NCBI RefSeq assembly: GCF_000208745.1
Contig: NC_030850.1
Location: 8,877,536-8,941,535, forward strand
Direction of reading: 5' to 3'
From: Theobroma cacao
Lineage: Eukaryota; Streptophyta; Magnoliopsida; Malvales; Malvaceae
DNA: 64,000 bases
This document shows, piece after piece, positions 23,882 to 35,730 of this stretch. The position numbers were made by a program, and so were the translations under genes. The stretch's first letter is position 1. Every line of letters starts with the position of its first letter. The notes under the pieces were generated by a model that did no database searches, had not been told where the DNA came from, and worked only from the letters and a program-made list of their open reading frames with translations.

Positions 23882-24610
23882 AACTCTCCTTTTTTGATGA
23901 TGACAAAACATTCCTTGATTAACAACACAATGTCCTTTTATTCTTTTCAGTTCTGCACAAAATGGTGGTTTTCCTCCCCCTAAGTGTGTGCTCTCCCTTA
24001 GCGTGTGCATAGTTTTATTATTCATCTCAGCATGTTTTTATTCTTGTCATGCAGAAATAACATGTAAGGGTTCAAATTTTTGACAGAATGTATTTATACA
24101 AGCTTATCAAATAATAAGCAATAAGTGACAGGATGACAGAACATTATTACTATGTCACTTTGTTGACTATCATATTGTTTCCAGACTTAATTCATTCCAA
24201 AGCTAAATGCCATAAATCATCTAGTCAAAAATATTGAATCATTCCTACATTTGGGTTCTTCATTTTTCTATCTCACGAGAGCGTAGCTACTTAACCCTCT
24301 CCTAATTAAGGACAAAACCCGGGTAGAAGGCTTATGCATGAATGCAAGATGTGTTGTGTGTGTGAAGGAATATATTGACTTTGGACCAATAATCTCACAT
24401 CCCTCTATCCTAAATTCCCCATAATTATTAAATGGCAATAACAATAATCAAAACAATAAATACAACAAATAATAGTAAAAGTAAATGCTTGAGATTAAGG
24501 AAAACACTAAATTATTTAAGACCTAGGATAACTTATGATTAGTTATGGCTTGACTCTCTTTACTCCCCAGTGGAGTCGCCATCTATCGTAACGTGCCTAG
24601 TTAGACAGGT
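23882..24610 (-). mobile_element. Internal remnant of the second LTR retroelement
   Basis: No coding domain survives. Near 24572-24590 the minus strand reads TGGCGACTCCACTGGGGAG, which resembles the primer-binding site and adjoining sequence of plant Ty3-gypsy Tat/Ogre-type elements (my recollection of that family). With a polypurine tract at one end and a primer-binding-like site at the other, only about 0.7 kb of internal sequence remains. It is either a large internal deletion or two fragments joined. Confidence 0.45.
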
Positions 24611-25376
24611 AAATTGTATTTTATAATCAGTTAGACAGGTGGATAATACAGTTGTTTTCAGTACAATTATTACTTCTTGGTGTTAATCTATACAAGACTT
24701 TTTTCTGGGTGATTGAATACTCAGATAGCTGAACATCCATTTCAATTTTATCTACCTCAAGTCATTTCTTGTTTATTGTAGGCAGGTGCACTTGATAAAT
24801 TAGAAGCATTTACAAGCTTCAATGGACTAAACTTTTACGGTCTACCAAGGAATGGCTCAAAGATTAAATTGATAAAGACTTCATGGAAGGTTTCGGAGTC
24901 ATTCTCAGTTTTGTTTGGTGATATCATCCCTATGTCTGTAGGTGAAACACTTGAATGGCAATCATGCTTCTCTTGATTCTATCTTTACCCTTTTTTCCTT
25001 TTATTTCTTTGGATAAAATAGTAGAGTATTCTTGAGAAATTTGATTTATGAAGTCAATCCCAAGCAATGGGAAAAGACTTATTTGTTGTTGTTGTTGTTG
25101 AATAAAAGAGTAGAGCACTAAAGCTTGGACTAAGAATCTCCACTCATATAACCTCCTCCCACCAGAGGTGATTCAATCTTTTTAAGAGAATATTTCTAGT
25201 GGTATTTTAAGAATATGGATTCTTCACTTTTAAGAAGGATTTGAAATCCACGCTATGTTAAACGGACATGTCGCAGTTGCATTTGAAGGAAGGTATGACA
25301 TGGCTTTTTAAACGAGAGCAGGTGCTTAATCTTAAGTGGAATGGCAAAGGAAAGGGAAAAATATTAGCCGTAGCCG
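24611..25376 (+). repeat. Duplicated dihydroorotase 3' segment plus part of segment X, copy B
   Basis: This is inverted relative to both copy A and the functional gene. It begins in the last intron (AAATTGTATTTTATAATC) and continues through the terminal exon, the 3' flank and about 190 bp of segment X, then diverges at about 25376. Sharing segment X with copy A shows that A and B derive from each other or from the same ancestral arrangement, not separately from the functional locus, which lacks X. Confidence 0.9.
24782..24976 (+). pseudogene. Dihydroorotase terminal exon, copy B (open frame)
   Basis: This is a 195-bp equivalent of the functional last exon, with the acceptor TTATTGTAG just before it and the normal TGA stop at the same place. 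Its 64 codons are open. It encodes [15 protein letters not shown] and ends [11 protein letters not shown], with changes such as PDF to LNF and SAG to SVG. No other dihydroorotase exons lie upstream on this strand, so it is an orphan exon, not a gene. A frame on the opposite strand (25118-24930) is a shadow. Confidence 0.88.
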
Positions 25377-25382
25377 TAGTTC

Positions 25383-26913
25383 AAGCTTAAGGTATGTTTG
25401 ATTTGAAAAATAGAATATGATAAGAATGGAATAACTATTTCGCAAGAATGGAATAAATGAAGAATAGTTCAATTTATAAAAGTAAAATAAGATATGAATT
25501 ATTATTATTTTAATAAAATTTTTAAAAGAAATTTGAAGTACAAGAAAGAGGAAATAACTCTTGAGAGTTTGAGTGATCATCTTTGAACTGAAGAGAATTA
25601 TAGCAAACAATGATAGAATTTTGATTCTGGTGAAATTATTAAAGTGCCTATTGAGGAGGATATGACCATTACATATACCGAAAAGAAGTTCAAATAAATT
25701 GTTAATGGGTCGAAATTCAAAAAGACAAAAAAAAAGCACATGCTTTTATGAAGAGGAACAATGTATTCAATTATTTTGATTAGTTTTTTATATTCAAAAT
25801 TTATAATTAAATTGATAAAAATTGATTATTAATAATATATTTTTTATATAAATATTATTAATATTTTTATAATATACTGGAATCAATCAAGATAAATAAG
25901 TTTAATTTTTTTATATTATAATTTGATCAATTTCAATTAATTTAATTTTGAAAACTTTAAAACCGAATTAATGTAATTTTAGAATTGCTACTTGTCCGGA
26001 TGTACCAAAAATGGAAAAAAAAAATGCTACTGCTTTTTGAGTTGCTTCCTCGTCAACCCTTTATGGGCTTGAGAAGACTTTGGATTTGGCAAATTCAATA
26101 TGCAACGTCAAAATTATAGTCCAAGAATCCACCACCTGATCTCTAAAAGTAACTCATACATAAAAGAATGCAGCTCTCAACATATAAAACTTAAAGTATG
26201 TTTGATTTGCAAAATAAAATACGGTAAGAATGAAATAATTATTTCGTAAAAATAGAATAAAATAAAAATAATTCAGTTTATAAAAATAAAATAAGATATG
26301 AATTGTTATTATTTTAATAAAATAATTTTAAAAATAAGCAAATAAAAATACTTTTTATTATAATATATAATTATGTTATTTTTAGTCTTTATTTTTATTT
26401 TAAAAATATTAATAATTTATAATTAAAATTTTCAATATTATTTTTATAATTAAAATTTCATTTTAATTCTAACAAATAAAGTACTAATTTTTAATTTTTT
26501 TAATTTTTTTATTTTAGTATTTTCAATTTTTTTCCTTTTTTTCACCAACCGACCACTAAAGATGTGATTGACATAATTGAGCGTTGATTTGGTGCTCCTT
26601 ATGGCCGGATCTGACCGCTAAAGCATTAGATTGGTGCTTCTCGCAATTGGATTTAGCCAAAGAGAACTAGATCAACACTGCCAGCGACTGGATATGGTGA
26701 GGGAAGGAAAGAGGTAAAAGATGGACAAAGAGGGAAAGAAAATGTGAAAATTACAGAAAACCTATGTTATGATGATAATTTATTTAAAGATAATTTTGTT
26801 CAACAAAAATTTTTGACTTATTTTCCACCCTTGAAATAGCCATTACTGAGGTCCCCAACCAAGCAAGTTGTTAAGGTCCTCTAAAAGCCAAGGAAAAAAT
26901 TACCACCAAAAAA
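25383..26913. other. AT-rich spacer with a dispersed direct repeat
   Basis: Two direct copies of a roughly 140-bp sequence, starting CTTAAGGTATGTTTGATTTG, lie at about 25383-25520 and 26187-26327 (I estimate about 80 percent identity). They look like ends of a small non-autonomous element, but I could not define termini. The rest is AT-rich, with no supportable gene. The open frame at 25332-25739 on the minus strand is hydrophobic low-complexity sequence. Confidence 0.5.
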
Positions 26914-26998
26914 ATTCTCTTAAAAAGATTAAATCACCTCTGGTGGGATGAGATTATATGAGTACAGATTCTTAGTCCAAGCTTTGGTGCTCCACTCC

Positions 26999-27004
26999 TT
27001 TATT
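26999..27004 (-). terminator. Possible polyadenylation signal of the dihydroorotase gene
   Basis: TTTATT on the plus strand reads AATAAA on the minus strand, about 114 nt after the dihydroorotase stop codon. The same 3' flank is conserved in copies A and B. Confidence 0.4.
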
Positions 27005-27117
27005 CAACAACAAAAAATAAGTCTTTTCCCACTACCTGGGCTTCATAAATCAAATTTCACAAGAATAATCTACTATTTTATACATAGAAATAAAAGAAAA
27101 AAAGGATAAAAATAAAA

Positions 27118-30100
27118 TCAAGAGAAGCATGATTGCCATTCAAGCGTTTCACCTGCAGACATAGGGATGATATCACCAAACGAAAACAAGAAGGACTCTG
27201 GAACCTTCCATGAAGTCTTTATCAATTTAATCTTCGAGGCATTCCTTGGTAGACCGTAAAAGTCCGGTCCATTGAAGCTTGTAAATGCTTCTAATTTATC
27301 AAGTGCACCCGCCTACAATAAACAAGAAGTGACTTAAGGTAGATAATATTGAAATGGCAATGTTCAGCTATCTGAGTATTCAATCATCCAGAAGAACGTC
27401 TTGTATAGACTAACACCAAGAAGTAATAATTGAACTGAAAACAACCACATTATCCACCTGTCTAACTGAGTATAAAATACAATTTAGAGATAAGGAAAAG
27501 GCTATATCAATGGGGATCTAGGAGCTATTTCAACTTACTCTTTTTAAAAATAAAAGCAACAATATATTATAGTGCCCTACCAAGAAAAAAAAGAGGTTCT
27601 CTACATGTATATTTACAATATTTATCATATATTTTATAGTGTTTGTTTTTTATCAAACGCTATCCTCAAAACTTGATCCCTTCTGGCCAGATGAATTGGA
27701 TCAGAAGGAGCTGTACAAATAGGTACAAACTACAAACTACAAACTACATGCTCAGCAAGCATTATTTCCTACAGTCCCCATCAAGTCAATTGTTTTGAAG
27801 TTTAATCTAAGCACCCATAGAACTATCTGTAAAATAATCATTTACGACTTCAATGAGAAGCATAATATATCCCTCACAAGTTTTAAGCACAGAACTTTCT
27901 GCCACCTATGCTGAATTGTTTTCATAATCTCACAAGAGACAAATGGTCACTTGCATAAGTTAACAACTAGCAACAAATGTATATCTTCCTATTTGGAGCA
28001 GTAAATATCAATATTCAGAATGCTTAACCTAACTCCCCTTAATCCCATTAGTAATTGGCTTGTCTCTGTTTCAATATCCTTTGCAACATTCATGAAAATG
28101 GTAAGAAGAAACGTATAATATAATAACGAATAAAAGTACCTCTTCAAAGACCTTGGCATATAGTGATAGCGCAACAGGGGCATTGTAAATGCCAGCACAA
28201 CCACAAGGACATTCTTTTCTTCGTCTCTCATGGGGAGCACTATCAGTTCCAAGGAAAAATCTTTTGCTGCCACTAGTCACAGCTGAAACAATAGCCTGTC
28301 CTAGGTAAGAGAAGAACACATAAACAACTGTTAAAGACACAAATATTGAAAGAAATTAGGATGAATTAATCACATAACCAATTTCAAAAACTATAAGCAA
28401 CAAAAATATACTCCCATATAATAATTACATCATGTTATGCACAAAACTAAGAATTAGTAAAATGAAGTCTAATGCATAAAAGAAGGAAGTTCAACAATCT
28501 GTTCACAAAAAGCAGTGCATTATTGAAGTGCTGTGGAAAATGTTGAATGGAACATACTGTGGGTTTCTCTTTTGAGTACTGGAAGGCAGTAATTATGTGG
28601 TTGTAATCCTCCTTGGAAGAGAGCATTTCTATTGAGAAGAAGATGTTGTGGTGTAACAGTTGCAGCCAAAAATCCTAAAAGGCGAAAACAAAAATCTTGT
28701 GAGCTACATGAGAAAACAAGAAAGAAATAAAATGACAGGGATGATTTCATGACTAAAACAAGCAGATGAAAAGTAAATAGTAAAATTCTTCCCCAAAAGC
28801 GTTTAAGTGTACCTTCTTCACCAGACTCCACAAATCTAACAGCATCCACAGTGGTAATGTGCTCCATCACAACCTTTAATCTTGGAAGCCTTTGAATTAA
28901 AGGTTGCAAAACAGTGTCAACGAACACTTTCTCACGATCAAACACATCGACATTATGATCTGTGACCTCTCCATGAACCTATATATAAAAATTACACATT
29001 AAATTATAAAATGAATTTATCATAGCTGTAAGCAACAGAAGTAAAGTAAAACAGAATGTTTTGATGGGTTGACAAGGTACTTTAGGCTGTACTTGGCTTT
29101 CTAATATTAACTCAGACATCACATATTTGGAAAAGCAACCTTTAAAACATTTAAATAAAAGAGAGAGAAGGAAGCTGCCCATTAATAAAAACCTGTTAAC
29201 ATTTTATAGATACAGGAACACTCTTGTATAAAATGTTAAGGTACTATATTCACGAGTTCTTTCTTACTTTGTAAGCATTAAGGATAGTGTTGCTTGTTCA
29301 AGCATTCTAGCTCCTACCACATGCTAGTGCCAACTCACGATCTTTCCCACGTACAAGAGTCTTGTCGACAACTAACAGTTAACAGTTCTCTTAATATAGT
29401 TGCAATTACCAGTAAAGGCATGTTTTGCTCGACCATCTCTTCAAGAACTGGTAGACATTTGCCAAAAAGATCTGTAACACCATCTTGAGAGTTTGTCGTT
29501 GCACCAGCAGGGTATAACTTAACAGCAAAAACAACCCCACTTCTTCCTGTTAACACATTATGTCCATAGTGACATTGAAAATGTAAGATTCAAGTTAGAA
29601 GCAAGGAACCAAATAACAAATAAGAAGTCAGTTGTTTATTATAATTTCTCCATCATTCTAAATGAATGACTAAATCAAAACAGACTATAACTGCAAAAGC
29701 CTCCAACTGCAAAACAACAATGAGAGAGCGAGAGAGTGCTTTTCCACATGTTAAAACAAATAAAAGGATTCCTCGATACCATATTAAATATAAGCTAGAC
29801 TTACTAGCACGCTTGATCTCATCAGGACTGGTTGTATCTGTTAAATACAGTGTCATTAGTGGAGTAAAGTTGCTATCAGCAGGCACTGCTTTCAAGATGG
29901 ATTCTCGATAAGTAATAGCGGCAGTAGTGGTGGTAATTGGGGGCTTCAAATTTGGCATCACTATTGCCCTTCCAAAGTGGCTTGCACTGCAAGTATAATA
30001 GTAATTACATGAAAAATGAAAATCAATCATTGAGAATGCGATTAACAAATAACTTCCCCATAAATTGAAGATGTAATTAAACTTTCTAAGGGTGAGCAAA

Positions 30101-30705
30101 TGGTTGCTTTGGTTAATGCGGTTGAAGATTAGTTAAAACCAAATTAATTGAACATGAAATTTTTTGGAACTGAAACCAACCAACTGATAAGCATATTAGC
30201 TTAATTGAGAGAGTGAAATATGTCATTCAATTCAGTTGGTAAGTTCAAATACTGAAATATTAATTAGTAGACTCTCTTAAGCCTAAACCTGATATAAAAA
30301 ACCCATAAGAGTTTCTTTAGACTGACCTTAGATCAAAGCAAGACATTATTAATCTTTTCTCTTTTCTCTTTTGGCTTAAATAATAAAAAAGTCCCTAAAT
30401 TATGGCCATTTCTTCAATTAAGCACATTACCTTTCATTATACCCAAACAAGCCCTTAAACTTTCATTTATACCCAAACAAGCCTTTAATTGTACCTCAAA
30501 TAAGCCCTTAACCCTAAAAGAGAAAAAACAGCCATTAGACCCAATGCCAGTTGGCAACTTCTATCCACATGGCAACTTATGTGGCCTTTTGTCCTTCCTA
30601 TTTTCCTCTTTTTTTCTCTCACCCCTCCTCAAAATGATGTAGTTTGGAGGAGGCTATACAAGCCTTCCCATTTTCTTCTTCCTCTTCCGCTCACTATCCT
30701 CACCT

Positions 30706-30736
<31 letters not shown>

Positions 30737-32238
30737 CTACTATNTCCTCCTCCTCCTCTCTCTCTCTCTCTCTCTCTCTAAGATCTACCTAGAATCTGAC
30801 CATCGCCACTGCCTATTGCCAACAGTTGGTGATTGACAATCGACAATTGATGGTTGTAGTTTGTCAGATTCTGGGTTCTAGGTTCTGCCATGTGGCCACA
30901 TCAGCTACACATGTCATATGCCAAGTGGGTATAAATATCAGTTGGCATTGGATCTCATGATGGTTAATTTTTCGTTAGGTTAAAAACATATTTGGGTACA
31001 AATCAAAGTTTAAGGGCACATTTGGATATAATAAAAGATGAGGGGTTTAGTTGATGAAATGGCCATAATTCGGGGGCGTTTTTACCATTTAAGCCTTTCT
31101 GCTTTAACTATAAGGATAAGGTAACATTTAAAATGGCCAGTAACTTACCTTTTAAAAAAAAATGGCCAGTAATTTTGATGCTTAATAAAGATTCATGAAG
31201 CAGAAAAAGCTACAAGGCAGCAAGGAGATTGAAGATTTTCATTGCAAAAAGTGGAATTGAAGATTTTGCACAAACAAAAAGAAGCAAAAATCTAAAATAT
31301 GACATTATGAATCTGCAAAAATAGAAAAAATTGGAGAAAATAATGGTTATTGTAATGGAATAGATAACTAGATGCTAAAAAATCTATCAAATTTTTATAA
31401 TAAATACTGTAATCAAATTTAGATAAGAATTAATACAATATGAAACCACAAAAAAAAAGGGAGTACTTTTTTTTGGCTAGAAGGTAGTACTGTTTAAAGG
31501 GGAAAAAAAAAGTCTGCTCTTTCTTTTTCTGTTCTAATTGCAGAAGGAATTTATAATGAAGCCTTACAAGAAAGTGGCAAATCCAACCAAACCAAAAGCA
31601 TCTATGATGATGGACTGAAATAAGAAAACAGAAGAACAAAAATGAAAAAAAAAAAGAAAAAGATTTAACTATCAATCTTAAGATAATGAGAGACTCTGAA
31701 TTCAATAAGAAAGGAAGAACTGAAACTAAGTACAAACATGCCTACAAGCTGTCACTGATTTCAGGAAAGCAGTAGATGTGAGTATATGGAAGGGCTAAAG
31801 GATGGGGAGTGGAAAGAGTTGAGAGAGGAACAAAACCATGAAGTTAGGACCTGGGGATATGGGACAATGTAAATACCGATAGTTTCAATTGGCATTCAAT
31901 AAATAGTATATTTCAAATAATAATATTGAATTTTGAATCGATTACTCGTTTGGTTCAGGTAGAAAATTTTCGAAACACTAACTAACTGGAAAACGCAATA
32001 AAACTTTGCTTATTTAAGACATTATCTGAAATACTGGCTTAAACAACCCGTTTAAGCCAAATTGTGAAAGTGATTTTACTCAATTCAGTTATGACCAAAA
32101 GTTGCACATCATCAAAGTCAACTATGAAAGAATGTTGCTGTTAAAGTAAAACAACCTGTGAGGGGCAACAGCTTGAAGAAGGTCACCATCACGGAGGTGA
32201 AGATGCCAATCATCGGGCCGAGTTAGGGTTAGCTCCAT
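27118..32238 (-). CDS. PYR4: Dihydroorotase, PyrC type (pyrimidine biosynthesis)
   Basis: This enzyme closes carbamoyl-aspartate to dihydroorotate, the third step of UMP synthesis. Seven coding exons join in frame to 346 aa: 32238-32156, 29986-29805, 29546-29410, 28978-28813, 28674-28558, 28300-28140 and 27312-27118, all with GT-AG borders. E. coli PyrC is about the same length. Metal and substrate residues are present: H12 and H14 in WHLHLRDG, carboxylated-Lys equivalent K98 in AVKLYPAG, H136 in LVHGEV, H174 in MEHIT and D248 in GTDSAPH. The start is the first ATG on the minus strand below 32871. Plant homologues usually carry an organelle transit peptide, but none preceded by an ATG is seen. 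Intron 1 (2.2 kb) contains a foldback transposon. The last exon is also found as copies A and B. The gene appears functional. Confidence 0.97.
30373..31095. mobile_element. Foldback/MITE-like element in dihydroorotase intron 1
   Basis: The ends are imperfect inverted repeats: GGCTTAAATAATAAAAAAGT on the left and, in reverse complement, GGCTTAAATGGTAAAAACGC on the right. Both continue into AATTATGGCCATTTC. Homology extends further inward, with ATGCCAGTTGGC near 30543 matching an inverted copy near 30935. The middle carries a CT microsatellite with one N at 30744. It has no coding capacity. A clean target-site duplication is not visible because the flank is T-rich. It is possibly a Mutator-like non-autonomous element. 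Confidence 0.75.
30711..30780. repeat. CT microsatellite with one unresolved base
   Basis: CT repeats are interrupted by a TCC-rich patch and a single N at 30744. They lie inside the foldback element, so repeat length may vary between individuals and assemblies. Confidence 0.9.
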
Positions 32239-32900
32239 CTTTGGTCCCCTGTACTTTGATTTCGTTGACCCCTCCAATTTTGTAGAGGAGAACTTCAATG
32301 CCTACAACAAAAGAAACAGTACAAGTATGAAGGCAAAGCAAAACCTTGAAATAGAATGAGAATGAGAGAAAGAGAGTAATTTTGGGATTTTTTGGTTTGG
32401 GTTTCTAGGGGTAGATCTTTATTTTTTGGCTTTGGTTGAAGTTTAGAAGGTAGTGGTTTAGGGAGCAAGTTGCTGCTGGTTTAGAGGAGAAAGAGAGGTT
32501 TCGCTGCTGCCGGAGTAAGAGAGAAAAGAGAGGGCCGCCGAAGGGAGGGGAGAGAGAGGCCGACTAAGGGAGAGAGGACGGCGAAGGGAGATAAAAGAGA
32601 GACCGGTGAGCTGGTGAGGGCAGAAAAATGGAGTTTTTTAAAGAGGTGGTAGAATTGGCGGCGGAAGAGAGAAAAAGAAAGAGGCAGAAGAAAAGAAAAA
32701 AAAAAAAGTGAAACGTCAGCTTGGGAGGGCCTCTAAACGACACCGTTTAAGGAAGTGGAAGCTGGTTTTTTTTGAAGCAAATCAGTGGGCTTTTGCTGGT
32801 CCGATCAGTCCTGGACTTGTCTGGTTTTGAGCTTCAGGGTAAGTTTACTCTAAACTTTTAATCTATCGGGCATGTGTATGAGATGGTTTTATTTTAGGAA
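32239..32900 (-). promoter_or_regulatory. Dihydroorotase leader and probable promoter
   Basis: On the minus strand the sequence just upstream of the start codon is strongly pyrimidine-rich and contains no ATG from 32239 to 32871. That fits an untranslated leader. A splice-acceptor-like TTTTGTTGTAG at about 32302 suggests a leader intron whose donor I could not place. No clear TATA box was identified. Confidence 0.45.
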
Positions 32901-34380
32901 TTTTTGTTAATATAGAGTATGTTAAGAATAGCAAAATAGTAGAAAAAAAATATGTTAATGCTAAAGTAAGAATCTTGGGAGTATAGAGATGCCAAAATCA
33001 TACAGCTTGGAAGATATGAGAATAGATGTGGATGAGAATAAAATGTGTGAAAAAGTAGGAAATATATAACAAAAAAGGAGGAGTAAATAATTACAATAAA
33101 CAAAAATGTTTAGAAATGGAAAAGAGATGGGAATGGAAAGGAAATATAGAAAATATAGAAATTATTATAAAGTTAGATCAAAATTTAAAATTTATTTATC
33201 GTTTAGTTATGGAAAAGGACAAGAATGAAAATATACACGTAGGGAAGTACATGGACATTAAACAACTAAAGATAATAAGTATATTTAGGTAAATGTTGAA
33301 TATATAAATCTATACAATAATAAGTATTAGGTAATAGGAATAGGCTTGCTTAGACGGATAATATATACATAAGGGAATATATGGTTAGATCAAGGATATG
33401 GTAAAAGGAAATATTTATAGCATAAATATATCTAGACACTTGTAAGTATAATAAATATAATAAAAAAAACATGATACAAATATAAAAATTATAAAAATGA
33501 AATGATTATTTTGAATAATTCGATGATAGAATTCCACCTAAAACGAGTAAAGAGTTATCTCTTTCGAATGGATTTCTTAGGTGCGGAGTTTGAGACAGAT
33601 TTTTACTGAAGTGTCAGGATAAATCCGAATTCTATACTCCAATACTCATTACCTCAAATAATTATTGTTAAAAATAATATATTTTTTAAAAAATAAATTT
33701 ACATAATGTTGCACTTAAATCTAAATAAATGTAGTTAGTTAATTAGCTTAAACAAACATCATTAAATAAAGTTAATTCAACCATTAAAAATTAAATAATT
33801 GTTTATTTGATAAAATATATAGCAAAATAAAACAAAATATTAATCCATAATGTTAATTAAGGAATATAGATTTAAATAGAAAGCTCCAATAAGATAATTA
33901 AAAAATAATAATGAATAATAACAAATATATGAACAAGGTAATAAATCACTCTAAATTATTAAGCATATTATTGCATGAATAATGAACCAGCTAAATTAAT
34001 AAATGCGTTCATATAGGTATCATCATTTTATCTTATCATAGCATGTCACGTTCATCTTGTTATTGGGACGGGGGTTTTGATGATGAAATTTTTTTGAAGA
34101 GTTTGTAGAGATGAGTTCTTTCGGGGATATCTCTAGGTGAAGAAAACTTCAAAACTTCACTAAAACATTAAGATGGTCTACGAACGATTTTCAATAAAAA
34201 TTATCGACCTCATCATTTAAAATTGAACAAATCATAATATCATTTTACAACTGCATCATATACATCTGTTAAACAAAAAAAAAGACTCAATCAACTAATT
34301 TAATAAAAAAATTAATTAATAAGCAAGGATTAAGAAAATATAGGAATAAAATCAATGGTAGGCTACAATAGGATAACTTA
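32901..34380. other. AT-rich intergenic region
   Basis: Long A/T-rich sequence without a supportable gene. The 69-residue minus-strand frame at 33103-32894 is Phe/Tyr/Ile low-complexity translation. I see no RNA gene or clear repeat structure. Confidence 0.6.
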
Positions 34381-34620
34381 AGATTAAATGGTACCGTTCG
34401 TGGAACAAGTGCCACGAAGGTACTAACCCTTCGTCGTGCGTAACCGCACTCCTGAACTTATCTTTGAAAATCGTAGACCAGTTGTCGTTCTTTCGACGGA
34501 TTTAAAATTAATTTAAGACTTCATCGATTAGAATTGAATTGATAGGTGACCAATCGCACCTAGATAAAAAAGATTGGTGACGATTTCTAGTTATTTTATT
34601 TTCGCCCATGTCTAGCGGTC
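34381..34620 (+). repeat. Remnant of a gypsy-type LTR end with degraded primer-binding region
   Basis: The text GTACCGTTCGTGGAACAAGT and CCTTCGTCGTGCGTAACC, followed 160 bp later by GATTGGTGACGATTTC, resembles the 3' end of Tat/Ogre-type LTRs and their GGTGGCGACTCC primer-binding site, as I remember those families. The site here is mutated. No coding region adjoins it. GC content is higher than in the flanks. Confidence 0.4.
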
Positions 34621-35106
34621 CATCAAAATAATATAGAAACAATCTAAGAAGTATTTTAAAAAAGATAAGAAGATTGATTGCAAAAAATTATTTATGTAGA
34701 TTTTCAAAAGAAGATATGTATGTTTGTACAAATATAATTATTTGATCAAATATAATGAATTGAATAGATATAAATGTTCAAACAAATATATCGATTTAAA
34801 GAATTTTATTCACTTCATTTTTTTTTTTCCAATGTAGAATCGTGTCACACTATTATATATTATCCAAATATTCAACTATAGCTAGAAAGGGTGAAAGGGT
34901 TATTTGTTACAGTAAATCGGCAATTACATTGATGAAGAGTCAAGTGTTTTATGGTTGCAGCAAACATATTTGATATCAAACATATCAAAATCACTACATT
35001 CAACACCTGGTCAAGGACAATGAGATAATGGTTGCGTAATTTTGCTCGTCGCGGGGTACGTTGCACGTCATTGATCGGCATGGTGAAGCTTCAAGACGTG
35101 GTTTAA

Positions 35107-35690
35107 GGGAGGCAATGTTGGAAATAAACCAAATCCATTTGTCTTTTATGTAACTTACTTTGCTTCTAGTGGTAGCTTGTAATATATAGTAAAGCGTGAG
35201 GGTTGAACTTGGTTTTCAATCAAATTTGTATGGTTGGTGAGTTATGTTGCCCACACACTCACTTTGAATACTTGGACCAAATTTAACCACAGCCTGTCTA
35301 AAGGCCATGTACTGTACAATTTTCCTAGTTGATGGGTTACATTACCCACTCAGTATTTCCTCTCTGTTTGGTGACACGTTGAAACAAAATTTTGGTTCAT
35401 TGGGAAGATTTCATCTTCCAAGGAATCCTTATCCTTCACGTGAATGTGATGGTAGGCATGCAAAGGTAGAAACACTTCACACGACTGGATACATATTACT
35501 TCACAGGAAACAAAGCAAAGAAAACCCTCTCCAATGCATCATCCCACAGGGAAACTGCCCCATTCTATATTTCTACACTACAAATTCCAAAATTTATAAA
35601 TTTATGACATGTCTTTATTATTCAATTTCAATCATTCTTACATTTGGGTTCTTCATTTTTCTACGTTCATTGACGTAACGTACGTGCATC
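35107..35690 (+). repeat. Possible copia-type 3' LTR or solo-LTR fragment
   Basis: A purine tract (AAGGGAGGCA) at 35107-35116 is followed directly by TGTTGGAAATAAACC, the arrangement seen at the start of a 3' LTR. The end is not defined. A 33-bp stretch near 35630-35662 (ACATTTGGGTTCTTCATTTT) is almost identical to 24245-24275. A 123-residue plus-strand frame inside (35307-35678) has no recognisable domain. Confidence 0.35.
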
Positions 35691-35730
35691 GCTATCATGA
35701 GAGGACATTTTAAATTATATTCCTTTTTAG

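Noticed and set aside
22370..24976. Second and third dihydroorotase genes
   Set aside because: Only the terminal exon and flanks are present in copies A and B. None of the six upstream exons with the active-site residues accompany them.
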